A stretch of 28,114 bases of DNA, from contig CAJVPJ010000335.1 of assembly GCA_910592205.1 (NCBI GenBank), positions 1-28,114 on the forward strand, in the 5' to 3' direction. This stretch comes from Paraglomus occultum. Its lineage: Eukaryota > Glomeromycota > Glomeromycetes > Paraglomerales > Paraglomeraceae. Shown here piece after piece: positions 1-10,650 of this stretch; position 1 is the first letter of the stretch; the number at the start of each line of letters is the position of its first letter. The translations under genes were made by a program, and so were the position numbers. Under the pieces are notes generated by a model. The model was not told where the DNA came from, ran no database searches, and was given only the letters and a program-made list of their open reading frames with translations.

Positions 1-646
1 TGAGGGAAATATGGTCTACTCGTCAGAAGAAAAAAATTAATATTTGAGAAAAATGAGGAATTGGTTATGCGAGGTTATGACAGGCACAATATGCATAGGC
101 ATGTCGAATAAGTCAGTAGAAGCAGACTATTCTATTTGTTATGCAGTGTAGAGATAGGTGTTGAACAATTGATGCGCTGATGGTTGATGGGCACTAAAGG
201 CCCGATTAATTAATATCTCTGATAAAGATTGATGCTGTGAACTGCTCATGTCTCATAGTAAAGACCGCGAATATTTATTCGGGGTGACACAGTTTACTGG
301 TGCTTTAAAATTTATTTATTAATATATTTCTGGTTAAATTACCTTCTTACAGGACGTCGTAATTGGTGTCAGAAATACTACATACACAATAATTATTATT
401 ACTAAGCAAGTTGTAGCGATCCTCACTATAGACTAGCGAGTCATTGCGCAACGTGGGTAAGTTTACTAGCATCTGGCACGAGTCAACTATTAATAGATTA
501 ATCAGCAAACGCAGGCTTACTTACGTCAGAACGGATTTCCTTTATTTTAATTCCGTATAAATCGCAATTTTCCATTCACGACCTTATAATAATATATTAC
601 TCTATTACTTGTTACACAGTAAATCATGCTATTTCTATTTATGGAT

Positions 647-671
647 ATACAGTGTGTTACAAAACATTGGT
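647..671 (+). repeat. Solo Tc1/mariner-type terminal repeat
   Basis: The sequence ATACAGTGTGTTACAAAACATTGG closely matches the left end of the Tc1/mariner element at 23974, which reads ATACAGTGTGTAAC, then an A run, then TTGG. Both are preceded by TA. No partner end or transposase was seen nearby, so this looks like a leftover end of a related copy. Confidence 0.55.
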
Positions 672-2161
672 ATATAGATAATTAAATACTCGCTTGAAAA
701 CTAAAACTACTAAACAATTTTATTTAAAGTTAATTAAGTATTCGTTCGTCAATCGGTGAATCGACGACATTCCTTAATTGAGCAAATCATAACGGAATAT
801 TATTACGTTATATATCATAATTCTAATTTTGTGATGTTTCTCGATCGATTGTCGATTTCTTATTCTCCAATTTCCTACAAGTTTTCAATAAGATCAAGAC
901 TGTTGGATGGCAGTTCGTAATAGTTAATCTTTTTTTTACTCATAATATCGACATGAATTGGTCAGCCCGTGGTTACGAAAATCAGAAGAGACTGTGAGAC
1001 CTTTAATTTTATTGCTTGCTTGTCCAAAGACTTCTGTAACACTCTGTACGATTAATAAATAAAATTACCTATTGAAACGCTTATCATAGTTACAGAAAAA
1101 GCTTGCCTCTAATAGAGATAGAAGAAAAGACTAAAAATTTTTATTGCACTATTTTTTAGTCCACTGGCTTTGGATTTAACGGATGACACCGGACGACGAA
1201 CCAATACTAAGGAAGGACCACCAATAATATATTTTCAGGTACTACAATTGGCTTAAGTGCGATTACTAGAGATGTGTAATATTGTCTTTCCTGTATTTCA
1301 CCAAGACTTCCGCTGGATGTTTCCCAGACACGCTGAATCGTTAATCTTAAATCGTGTCCAATAATACATCAATTGGGAAATATTGCTAGCAATCAGGTGT
1401 AACATTAATGACTCGTACAAAACTTCGGTAAAAGTTGATTGTACAAAGGTCAGGAAAAGTCGATTGTACAAAATCCAGTTGACGTTAATTGACTTCCATC
1501 AGTATGATGCCATAGTACAAAACTTGCGTAACACTTGGAAGTAAATTCACTTCGTTGTGTGATACGAACATTCTGCGTTAATCATTATTCTTACTATCGA
1601 AAATCACTACAAAGCATCTATTCATCATTAAATGGCTTCTATGCTATCGTAGTCACAACGACGCGCGAAAATAATGACATAATTAAACTTTTTTTTTTAC
1701 TTGACAATAGAAGGTCAGCCCATTCAAATGCTGTGAATGTGGAATAGGGACAAGGCCGGAACATTACAATTGTTAATAAGAGCTAAAATTGTACTAGAAA
1801 TGGCGAATTAAATATGACTTCACACAATAATTTGATGCAATGTTCCATGTCAACTTTCTTTGAAAATTAACTATGACGCCATTATAATTATATATATTTA
1901 TATTTAGTTTAATTAGAAGGGGGGAAGGGAGATTTAACATATCTCCAGATACCTAGACTCACATCCGTATAGAGAAGTCATGTGTACTCACATTTGCTTT
2001 ATCTACTTTATTATTTAAAGCTTTCGAGGCGTTGTTTGTTGAAACTGCTGGATTAAAATATATACATATTTTAAATTTGAGCATCAGTAAGACTCGAAAA
2101 CACAATATGGAATGAATGCTTTGGTACAGAAGGTCCAAAATCTCCATGAAACATTGTGTAC

Positions 2162-2216
2162 GGGCTCTAGAGCTTTTAAAATTAATACCGATTTTATTAA
2201 TAGAAAAGCCCTAGAG
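2162..2216. repeat. Imperfect palindrome
   Basis: Two arms of about 24-26 bp face each other across a short loop. The left arm begins GGGCTCTAGAGCTTTT and the right arm ends AAAAGCCCTAGAGC. The outer seven base pairs (GCTCTAG/CTAGAGC) are perfect and the inner part is AT-rich and imperfect. It could be a foldback-element remnant or a cruciform-prone site. No gene is attached to it. Confidence 0.5.
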
Positions 2217-3952
2217 CTAAAAATTATATCAAAAATTTTTATTATATTAGAACAGTTTCTAAGAGCTTTAGATTTAAATTTTTTAATTTCTATTTTATTT
2301 TTTGTTACATTTGTTAAATTATAATCTAACAAAAAAAATAATATATTAACAAAGTCTGGTAAATTTCCTCGTCCTGGCGAATTTCTTCGTTATAAAATAC
2401 TCTTGATTCTACTACCTACATCACAATTTTTCTGCCTGTTTCTTGAATTCTACTATTTGTTTCCTAAGTTAAAATATATTTTTTCCCTTATTCTACACAT
2501 CCTTCTTAGCTTGATATTAGTATGACTAATTTTTAGGCTGGATATTTCGGATTTCAGTTCTACTATTTCTTTTTTTTGAGGCATTTTCAAGATGTCCTAT
2601 TAATAATATCAAGAAGAGAACTGACGCTTGAAAAATCCTCGGCATGTTTTACACACACCCCCTCTGCGTGACATATCATTTGACCGCACAATCATATTGA
2701 GTCACGAGACAGCGTATTTCAATAGCAAACACGAATTCATCGTTTGATTTTCTAAATAGTATTACTTTTGTCGTTAGATGAAACAATCATGCACTGATTT
2801 CATTCTTTGTGTAGTTCGAGCCTATTACCACCTGTATTCCATGGTAAAGGCGTTCAAGTAATACAACGTATATATAAAGCTTCAAATTTTGAATTCGCGA
2901 ATAATACACTTTAATCATTTCGATTACGGGTTGCCGAGATAACCCGTTTTCGTAATGACATTCTTGAAGCAGTATTATCAGATCCAGGAGTATGGAAGTA
3001 GACAATAAACTCCGCCTGAATAATTGATGGGTTATTTGTGAAGACATTTCGTGATAATTATCCAACTTCTGTGAGTCATGCTTCTTGCCAATGTTGAGTG
3101 GCGTTACTTGTGTATAGTTGCTGCGTGAAAACTGTGGTTAGTTGGTACTTTGCAACGGTGACAAGTCCGGAAATTTCAATAAGCGATGCTGTCTTCTGCA
3201 ACGAGTATACAGTAATTGGAATGATGCGTAAGTTGACAGACAGCTTTCTGGTTGATTGCCAATAATTGAGGTCCTCTTTTTTGAAGGTGTGGAATAACTT
3301 TTCACGCGAATTATGTGAACGAATATCTATTTAAGAGTATGAAACAATAATAAGTTCCATGCTCTAAGTGTAGATATACAGTAGATAGCTACTACAGTGA
3401 TTCTCACTCGATATTAAGTTGTATTCAAATCGGTTTAAGGAAACGTTTGGCTATGCATAACTTTTAATTGTAAGCTTCCCCTTTTCCGACAATTTGAATG
3501 TGCATAGACGACGTATAAAATCAATCGCGTTTCGTATGCCTAAAAATATAGTACATGGGAAATCCAGCAGCCTGCCCCCGGCTACACATCGAAAGATTTA
3601 TCTCACGCGATAGTCTCTTTCGTCACCATATTTATCTTTGAAATCGTCAACGTGCCTATACAATAAAGTACTCGATTGTCAATTTCGAACTTGAGAAAAA
3701 TAATAAATTAAATACAATATAATACATGCTGTTGAATTTTAGTAAACTACGGTACCTTAAAAGTAAACTATTACCATAGAAATTTATAATATTAAATATA
3801 ATGTTGTTATTTATTATGTCACGAAACGAGCAACAAAGTTGTGTCGTCATAGAATTTTTACCAGAAAAAGTGCAAAATATGAGACATTCGTAAAATATAA
3901 ACCTCTAAGTTTGACATACGTTCACCTGTAAGCATCAAAAAGACATCCAAAG

Positions 3953-5026
3953 CGTAAATTTACACAGAGCGAAAAAAATATTATTCGTGAATACTGTAAC
4001 AACAGTACTGTCGTTCATTATGGGAGAAATGGGAAGCGGGGATTGCTCATTTGGATTGTAATCTGAAATTGATTATGGATTTATTAAAATTCCTCAATTT
4101 CTGTTGGAAGAGTGGCGGCAATGAGCCTTCTCAGGCGTGTTTCTTTGGACTCTGGTGTACACCCTGGGACGGAGGTATGAAAATAGTTGGCGTCATGTAA
4201 TATTCTTCTTGTTGATTTCTTACGATGAATCTCTTGGCAGGTCGTTATAGCGTCCGGTTCGACAATCGCACTTCTCAAAAAACTATAATAAATACGTAAT
4301 GCTTCTGTGGATTCGTTGTTGATGACGTACGCTGTTGTCATACTCATGAACGTGCTGTGCGAACTGACATCTTGTTTGGATGATGACAGAATGAGCGGAA
4401 ATAATGCGAAAATTCAGATTCTAACAAAGAAAGTTAGTCGTATCCTTGAAAACGCGATGCAAGCTTTATTGCCGAGGCAATTCCAAGATAGGCACAAAGT
4501 CTTTGTCAATAGAAATATATCAAAAGTTTTGGGAAACAATGAATAGGCCGTGCTGGACGCGGGGTGAGCGATGCACTATGGTAATTTGCCAGTCGTGATG
4601 AAAGAAAATCAATGAGCTAAGCGCATTATTCTTTAGGGTCCAGGTTCATGCTATCGGTTGTATACAGAGAAAGCGAGTTAGAACACCGGGAATCAAATAC
4701 CGCAATCCGGCATCTGTCATCCTATTGCTAAAGGCAGTCGGTGTCGATGATGTTATTATCTCAGCGAGGAATATGCGTACGTCATGAGTTTCTACTTTGT
4801 ATTGTCACATTGCTTGTTCAATTTCTTTTTTCGTTACTCAGGAGCTTTTTCTGGTACCTCAATAGTCGAGAAAGCACTTGAGCAATTATACTCTTTGAAT
4901 GCCCTCGACAATATCGGGAAGATTGAGAGAAGAATGGCCGACTTGCCACTTTGCGAAAGTTCTTCCAGTGTCAAGGGTGAATTGCTATATTCATATTATT
5001 TGATAACGTTAACGCGCAGATCTTAA
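3953..5026 (+). pseudogene. Decayed DEAH-box RNA helicase
   Basis: In order along the plus strand, pieces of a DEAH/RHA-type spliceosomal or ribosomal RNA helicase are visible. GEMGSGD at 4023-4043 stands where motif I GETGSGKT is expected. IPQFLLEEW lies at 4089-4115. RYSVRFDNRTSQKTII follows an acceptor at 4240. CHTHERAVRTDILFG (about 4340-4380) replaces the DEAHER motif II region. LLPRQFQDRHKVFV lies near 4465-4505. GRAGR (motif VI) is at 4546-4560, then an intron 4564-4636, then GPGSCYRLYTEKAS. The HA2-type segment VILLLKAVGVDDV follows, and another intron leads to EKALEQLYSLNAL and ERRMADLPL. Frame changes, in-frame stops (for example TGA at 4540-4542 where CGA is expected) and lost catalytic residues show it is dead. 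Introns are retained, so it is not a processed copy. Which family member (Prp2/16/22/43 or DHX type) cannot be told. Confidence 0.85.
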
Positions 5027-5900
5027 TATCTTTTATACTTTCAGCAAAGTCTTCGTAAGTGATAGGATATGCGTTTGGTTTCCCTTATGACAACATGTAA
5101 GCTGTTACAAAAAAAAAACAGTATTGGTTGACTATACAATGTTGTACCTGTTTCATCGATGCTTTTAATATTAGCGCGCTCAATAGCTATACGACAAAGT
5201 GCTGCCAAATCAGTAGCAAGGTAGCCGTGGCATTTGTCGGAGATGTCGTCCAAGTTGATATGGGGAACTGTCTTAAGGCCATTAGTCAATGTTTTCAATA
5301 TTTCGCGTCTCTGTGCGGGTGTGTGGCAAGTCGAGATGAATCTCGTCCTAGTTGACGCAAACGTTAGATTAACAGTATAAAAATACAGCCCGCCGCAAAT
5401 ATCACTGTACCTGGAACATGGTTCTGACAAGCGAGTTGAGATATCTTTCCGATCTATTCAGGTGTTATGTAATTGGATGAAGACTATTATTTTGATAAAT
5501 TGGTAACTATGCTGCTTATTTGTAGAATTTGACAGGAAAGAAAAGCTCTATATCCTCAAAGATGACTGTCTGAAGGGAAAGAATCAATACTGTTAATCCG
5601 ATCAGCCAGCAATCATTACAGATTACTTACGTAAACACGGTTCTTCTTTCACAACTTTGGTCAAACAAGTCCATATACCTTTATCTGGATATGCAGGAAA
5701 TTCAGCCGCTAGGTCTCAACCGTAGTGGAGAAAATCTAGTCGATGTGTAGAACGAACGAATTCCGGGCCAAAATATCACCTTGACTTTAAATAGTTTGCA
5801 AGATGCGTTATTATATAAATTTTTCCAATGCCAGTAGGTCCGTTAACAAGAAGTAATCCCAGAATTTAAACGTTATGAATCAAACATTCGTCTCTTCTGT
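4985..5900 (-). pseudogene. Decayed AAA-type ATPase (Cdc48/SPATA5-like)
   Basis: Read on the minus strand, GLLLVNGPTGIGK (about 5820-5860) is a Walker A region related to GILLYGPPGTGKT. After an intron bounded by GTAAGT and TTTCCCTTCAG, VIFEDIELFFP near 5535-5565 corresponds to Walker B, with DE altered to ED. Downstream, PAQRREILKTLT, HINLDDISDKC and GYLATDLAALCRIAIERA (5145-5330) match the helical lid of the Cdc48/Pex1/SPATA5 type. After another intron, ITYEDFAESIKDI (about 5030-5072) matches the sequence that ends such domains. Stops interrupt the frame just before and after Walker A, so the gene appears dead. It converges tail-to-tail with the helicase relic. Confidence 0.8.
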
Positions 5901-6139
5901 TGAATGCCAGATCGAACGATTGACTACATTATCATTATGAAAGTAATTCAAAGCACAAAGTGAATATTAATGTTAACTGTGGCTGGGGAGATGAGCTTTC
6001 GTGTTGCACAAAGTCGCACGTAAATTTTATTATTCACTCAAAAACTCAATAAATACATTCAAGTGTAAAATTATTTTCAATTTATTTCATAATAATATAC
6101 TGAAACCTGTCTGTTGTCATCACGAGCCTCGCGGCTGCT

Positions 6140-7552
6140 TTACCGCGGTCTTGCAGCTCGAGGCGGGTTTCGTCGCGGCTGTGCCGTATCGACGACCCTA
6201 TAAAACAACATAAATAAATACCGTAACCTGTAATAACGTAAAATTTTACTAAAAACTTACTGCCTTCTGTTCGAACTTTGCGGTCTTGCAGCTCGAGGCG
6301 GGTTTCGTCGCGGCTGTGACGGCTGTGGCGTATCGGCGACCCTATAAAACAAACGTAAATAAACACCGTAACCTGTAATAACGTAAAGTTTTACTAAAAA
6401 CTTACTGCCTTCTGTTCGAATTTTGCGGTCTTGCGGCTCGAGGTGGGTTGCGTCGAGGCTGAGGTGGCTGCACCACAGTTTCCCTTTAAAGCAAACACTA
6501 TTAATATCTTGGCAAAACTTAATGATAGATGACGTCACAAAACTTACTGATTCCTCGTGGTGACCGATGCTTGCTGGGTCGAGGAGTCTGGTACTTGTGG
6601 TGGAGGTGCTATTTCAAAAAAAGAAAAGTTTTACTTCACTAGAACCGCTTTATAAATGAGTATTGTATATTGAGAGTGTTTTTTTTAACTTAGTTTACCT
6701 TGATTATCTTGCACCGCAGCTCTACTTTGTCGTGGCCTTCTATCAACCACGGGCGGAAGGAAAGGGGACATCCCTATTTGAGGAAAAAATAATATTTGTT
6801 TAAATAAAAAGAAACAACAAAAAACGAATAAATAATTTAATGAGTTCATTTATCTTACCCCGTTGAGGAGGATGATTTCCCCGAGGCACCAAGACAGGTC
6901 TATTTCTCGGAAATAGCCTATTCATTGCATTAGTCGCCCTCAAACCCCACGGTGGAATAGGGTGAGGACGTCTTTGCAGCGTAACGGAGACATAGTCTGC
7001 CGGGCGGCTCATTGCCAGATTGAGCCCCCTGAGACTAAGTGCCAGTCTCCGCTCTCTCTCATAGAAAGCTTGAGGAGCGATATGCTCCTCACGCTGCGAT
7101 ATCCAATGAATAGTTACCTGCCTTCGGTTCTCCCTTTCCTCCTGACGCATTCGCTGGCTATACAAATGCCAGCGCGAAAATCTTCTCGTTTCGTCCCACC
7201 TTGGCAGGTCTCTCCACTGCTGATAATCTTCGAGGCGCCTCAGATAAGCCCGGCGCCTTGCGTTAAAGTGACGGCTTATCTGCCAGTCACAGTACGCCAG
7301 ATGTAGTCCTATGATAGAAGCTATGGAAAAAAGAATAAAAATATATGGTTGGTAGTATCCCTGACCTGCAGGAATACCACCGGTTAGCCAAGAAAATACG
7401 ACAAGAATAGTTGATGCGACCAGCGCATCAAAATGGCGCCTCCTGATGGAAGCGAGAGCGACGTGAACTTGCTCTCCATCCCTCGCCAGTTGTGCTGACA
7501 CAACAAAACTCGGAACGGAGAAGAAATTTTGTGCGCTTGTGTCGTATGCCAT
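6140..7552 (-). CDS. Two-span membrane protein with Pro/Arg-rich exon-repeat tail
   Basis: Six exons join in phase: 7552-6859, 6773-6699, 6608-6548, 6483-6406, 6341-6261 and 6197-6140 (stop TAA), giving 348 residues. All introns are GT-AG and 63-90 nt. Residues 43-61 and 69-87 are hydrophobic and probably span a membrane. A long Arg-rich charged region follows (about 90-150). The C-terminus is Pro/Gln/Arg-rich and repeats QPRRNPPRAARPQ three times, once per exon in exons 4, 5 and 6. The ATG at 7552 opens the only long frame. The gene is visibly more GC-rich than its surroundings. I do not recognise the family. The intact frames and in-phase junctions argue for a living gene. The cytosolic Arg/Pro-rich tail could bind acidic partners, but that is a guess. 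Confidence 0.8.
6198..6483 (-). repeat. Tandemly duplicated exon-plus-intron units
   Basis: Exons 6406-6483 (78 bp) and 6261-6341 (81 bp) are homologous, both symmetric (phase 2 at each end), and followed by introns of 64 and 63 nt that are nearly identical to each other, each starting GTAAGTTTTTAGTAAAA. The terminal exon 6140-6197 begins as a third copy, then departs after AGACCGC and reaches a stop. The unit is about 145 bp. Confidence 0.88.
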
Positions 7553-7642
7553 TTGTAAAAGCCGCTAGTTATCTTTTCGCAAGGTAAAAAGCGTAAAGCG
7601 CGTTATCTTGTTTACAAGGAGTTTTTATTATTTTTTAGAGTT

Positions 7643-7733
7643 CACGTGATATTTACGATTGAAACACGCGTTACGATTGCGTCAATTACTGCAGACATTA
7701 AAATTGCGTCATTACTACGTCACTATCACGTCA
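7643..7733. promoter_or_regulatory. CGTCA/TGACG box cluster with an E-box
   Basis: Upstream of the membrane-protein start at 7552, four CGTCA boxes lie at 7680-7684, 7707-7711, 7718-7722 and 7729-7733. The last three are spaced exactly 11 bp apart. A perfect CACGTG is at 7643-7648. Read toward the gene these are TGACG cores, the half-site of CRE/ATF-type bZIP factors, and CACGTG is a bHLH/bZIP site. Function is inferred from motif and position only. Confidence 0.45.
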
Positions 7734-7749
7734 ACTACTGCGGGTGTTA

Positions 7750-9660
7750 GAACAAAGTACCATGGGGCTGTTATACGAGATACTTGTAAAGTATCATGGT
7801 ATTTATTAAATCTGCTTGATGTCACCACACATTTCTAAAGCCATCAACGTTTCATAATGCTCTCCCTCAATTTCCACCAATATATCGTTCTCCTTAATAT
7901 TAACATCATTCAATCTCACTATCGAATATTAAATCATCCTCTGTTCCATCCTCTCTAACTGAAATCTCACAACTATCATAGTATCCCCCTAGTATAATAC
8001 CACTATCCAGTCAAAATAGCACCCCATGGTATAACGTGGTTTTGTGAAATACCACCGGTGCTTTAGTCCGTGAAATATGGTATTTTCTTAATTTTCGACA
8101 ATTAAGTTAACCACTTTCGGAAACGATGCGGCTTCAACGTTAAACATATGCTTGCACAGTTGGATAGTTTCTGTCATGTTTTTGCCGCATGTAAGAATGA
8201 TAAAATTTCCTAGGGTTCAACGTCCGCATAGAAAGAGTTGTGCGGTATCAACGACTGCTTGTAAATTATTTGTGTTTCGTAAATCGATAAGATTCTAGTA
8301 CAACTTTCCCATTATTTTTTGAATGGTTAATTTGATCGCAAAACTTCAGCCGTCCAGACTTTTTTGTTAAAAGTGTCCCAAACTCGTTGCTAAATACCGC
8401 GTGTCTGTCATTGTTACTGGATTTGAAAAGGACGTAAAGATATTCAGTTTTCTATAATTGGCAAAAATGGAATCATCAGGCGTTGGCAATGATCGGTTAC
8501 AGATAATGCATGAGACATCCAGACTTTCAACCGCCTAACTATTAGCATGTCACCAAGTTTGTGTATGCGGCATACGTCCCAAGCACAGTTGAAATTATGA
8601 AATCAGCTAAGGTATTGTAGAAAAAGCCATAATCGGAAGAGACATAATGAAACGGAAACATCTGTAGTTAAACAATTTGCTTCCCCTGTACATTCTCTCG
8701 TTCAACGCGCAATGCTGCCCCTATGGCGCTAACATTAAATGTATACATATTGTCTATATAGTACAACGTGCCTCCATGTATATTCCTAATTATAATGAAG
8801 GAGCTGTAAAGTTGTAGTCGTCTTTAATCGTTATCCCGTCACCATTCAAACCATTTATTACATTTTCGAAAAACACACCTATTTCCTTCATAAACATAAA
8901 ATTATCCATTAAACTTCGATTTCTATCTCTTAAATTTGATAATCACGAGGGGAAAAGCTTGAAACAAACATATTCTTATTACTATTTACTCTTATTATGA
9001 TTATGGTTTAACTGCTCGTTTAATTACTACAAGTTACTAGTATTAGCAAGTGGATACAGCCGAAGTTGTGTATCAACGATCTGTATTAATTAATAGCACA
9101 GCCTTCGACTGCCCAGCCCCTTCTCCGCTCTAACAAATTTCTTTCCCCTTATCCTTTTTACTCTTGTTTTTTAACTCGGAATGTTCTTTAATACAACGTT
9201 CCATATGCCGAACGGCACAAGACCCAACGTTTTTTTGACCCAAAGAACATCAGTTTTGATCCCCATCGGCTCGGCTGGGCATTCTCTGGCATTTGCACAT
9301 TAATTGCATGTCATGCGAAATTACAACAAAGTGGGAATAGTAGAAAGGTGCGGCTATAAAGAAGAAAAGGTTTGGGTATTGTGAACATATGAAATATAAT
9401 AACATATCCCATCCGGTTCTCACATCCTTTGACTTTCCTCCACGCCTCACATTCGTTTTCTAACGACAACCCGACCATCAGCGTTACTTAATACGTATCT
9501 GTCTTATGTCACCTATATATGCTCTAACCTTATGGCTGGGCTATCCGAGAGTACTTGTTACATAAAAATCCGTGATTGTTACAAAGCATTTGTACTGGCT
9601 TCGTTCGTCATTCCCTTATTTAAATATCTTGGTGACTCACCTGAAGAACAGAGAAAACAG
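7750..9660. other. Intergenic stretch without a supported gene
   Basis: No gene is supported. Two partly inverted copies of a motif containing ACCATGGGG and its complement lie near 7757-7776 and 8028-8046, which may be a very degraded small element. Open frames at 9250-9450 (-) and 9532-9759 (+) have no recognisable content, and the latter lies opposite real coding sequence. Confidence 0.45.
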
Positions 9661-9676
9661 TTACTCAATACATATA

Positions 9677-10564
9677 TTAATCGGATGATACAGTTGTACT
9701 ATCTTCTAAATTCCTACTCGATCTACGTGGGGGTGTACTACTCAGTAAAGACATATTAACAATTAAAGTATTTCGCAATATCAGCAATGTTTTTATAAAT
9801 TCAGCCAGAATAGAAGATTACTCGAATAATTAATTGGGATTGTTGATTCGTGCAACTTACGTGTATAATAGCGGTGAACTTCATACTTATCTCTGACGAG
9901 AACATTTAACAACATTTTTAATCCCGCAACCTGCACTCCAATAATTCCAAATTGGTTCTTTTCTGGCCTACGACTTTTATGAACCCAGTACATCCCATCG
10001 TTTGTTTCGCGCCAAAGTTTCACTCTATCATCATCTTCTTTTTGCGTAGTACAAATAATTCTCGAACATTCTGCATACATAAGTTCATAAATCTTGCTAT
10101 CCTCTTTTGTAATAAACATAATATCTGGTCGTCTTCCCATTCCGCCATCTCCTCTCCTATCCGCACTTGCGACACTTTGACGTTCGTAACTAAATATATA
10201 TTTATAGTTAATTTTCTCAACAATAATTATTATATATCATATAAACTTACGTGGTAATAAATGCACGCTCGCCAAAAGGATTATCAGATAATGAAGCATG
10301 TGTTGCAGACACGACCACATTATTCACATAAGTGCCCTCGTCCAATGATTCAATAAAATCATCATCAAAAGCTGGATTACACCAAATATTTCTTATCGAA
10401 TCTAATATCTTTATCGCAATTTCTTTAAGCTTGTCATCACTCTCCTTCCATTTTCCATCATGCCATAAACCGGAACGCAATCTCAACTCTCTTCGTGGCA
10501 AGAAACTTGATACTAATTTATTACATCCACCAAATATACTCGAAGGGATTGTTGAAGGTACCAT
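9677..10564 (-). CDS. Unrecognised protein, possible PD-(D/E)XK-like fold; one-base frame break
   Basis: Exon 10564-10251 joins in phase across a GTAAGT/TTTAG intron to exon 10189-9677. The first exon carries SGLWHDGKWKESDDKLKEI. The second carries RRPDIMFITKED, YELMYAECSRIICT, DDRVKLWRETNDGMYWVHK, FGIIGVQVAGLKMLLNVLV and VHRYY. The frame then stops at about 9793, while a neighbouring frame continues at once with ILAEFIKTLLILRNTLIVNM to a stop at 9677-9679. A single missing base near 9805-9815 would restore one frame. I recall similar sequences in mycorrhizal fungal genomes but no function. The RPD - beta strand - ExS - K order loosely resembles PD-(D/E)XK nucleases; this is only an inference. 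The start is uncertain because more exon-like segments lie upstream. Confidence 0.6.
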
Positions 10565-10650
10565 TTTTTATCGGTTCTGATATAAGAAAACTTTCATTAT
10601 AAAATTTAGTTTATCTGAATTGCTTACTGAAAAATACGGATGATTCTTAC

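Larger units (their letters stand above)
1..3950. other. Long AT-rich stretch with no supported gene
   Basis: No convincing gene was found. Short open frames occur (for example 2787-3065 on the minus strand and 2112-2324 on the plus strand) but lack recognisable motifs and coherent splice partners. One 79-bp exon-like segment at 1160-1238 (+) is flanked by a TTTTTTAG acceptor and a CAG/GTACT donor, is open in one frame, and joins to nothing recognisable. A loosely repeated motif containing GATTGTACAAA occurs between about 1430 and 1530. A transposon end and a palindrome in this stretch are listed separately. Confidence 0.5.

Noticed and set aside
4084-4347. 87-codon minus-strand frame
   Set aside because: Shadow of the helicase relic; helicase motifs lie on the plus strand here.
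6082-6538. Overlapping minus-strand open frames of about 93 codons
   Set aside because: They read through introns of the exon-repeat gene; the spliced model is in phase at every junction and explains them.
6962-7306. 114-codon plus-strand frame
   Set aside because: Antisense shadow of exon 1 of the membrane-protein gene, with no motif of its own.
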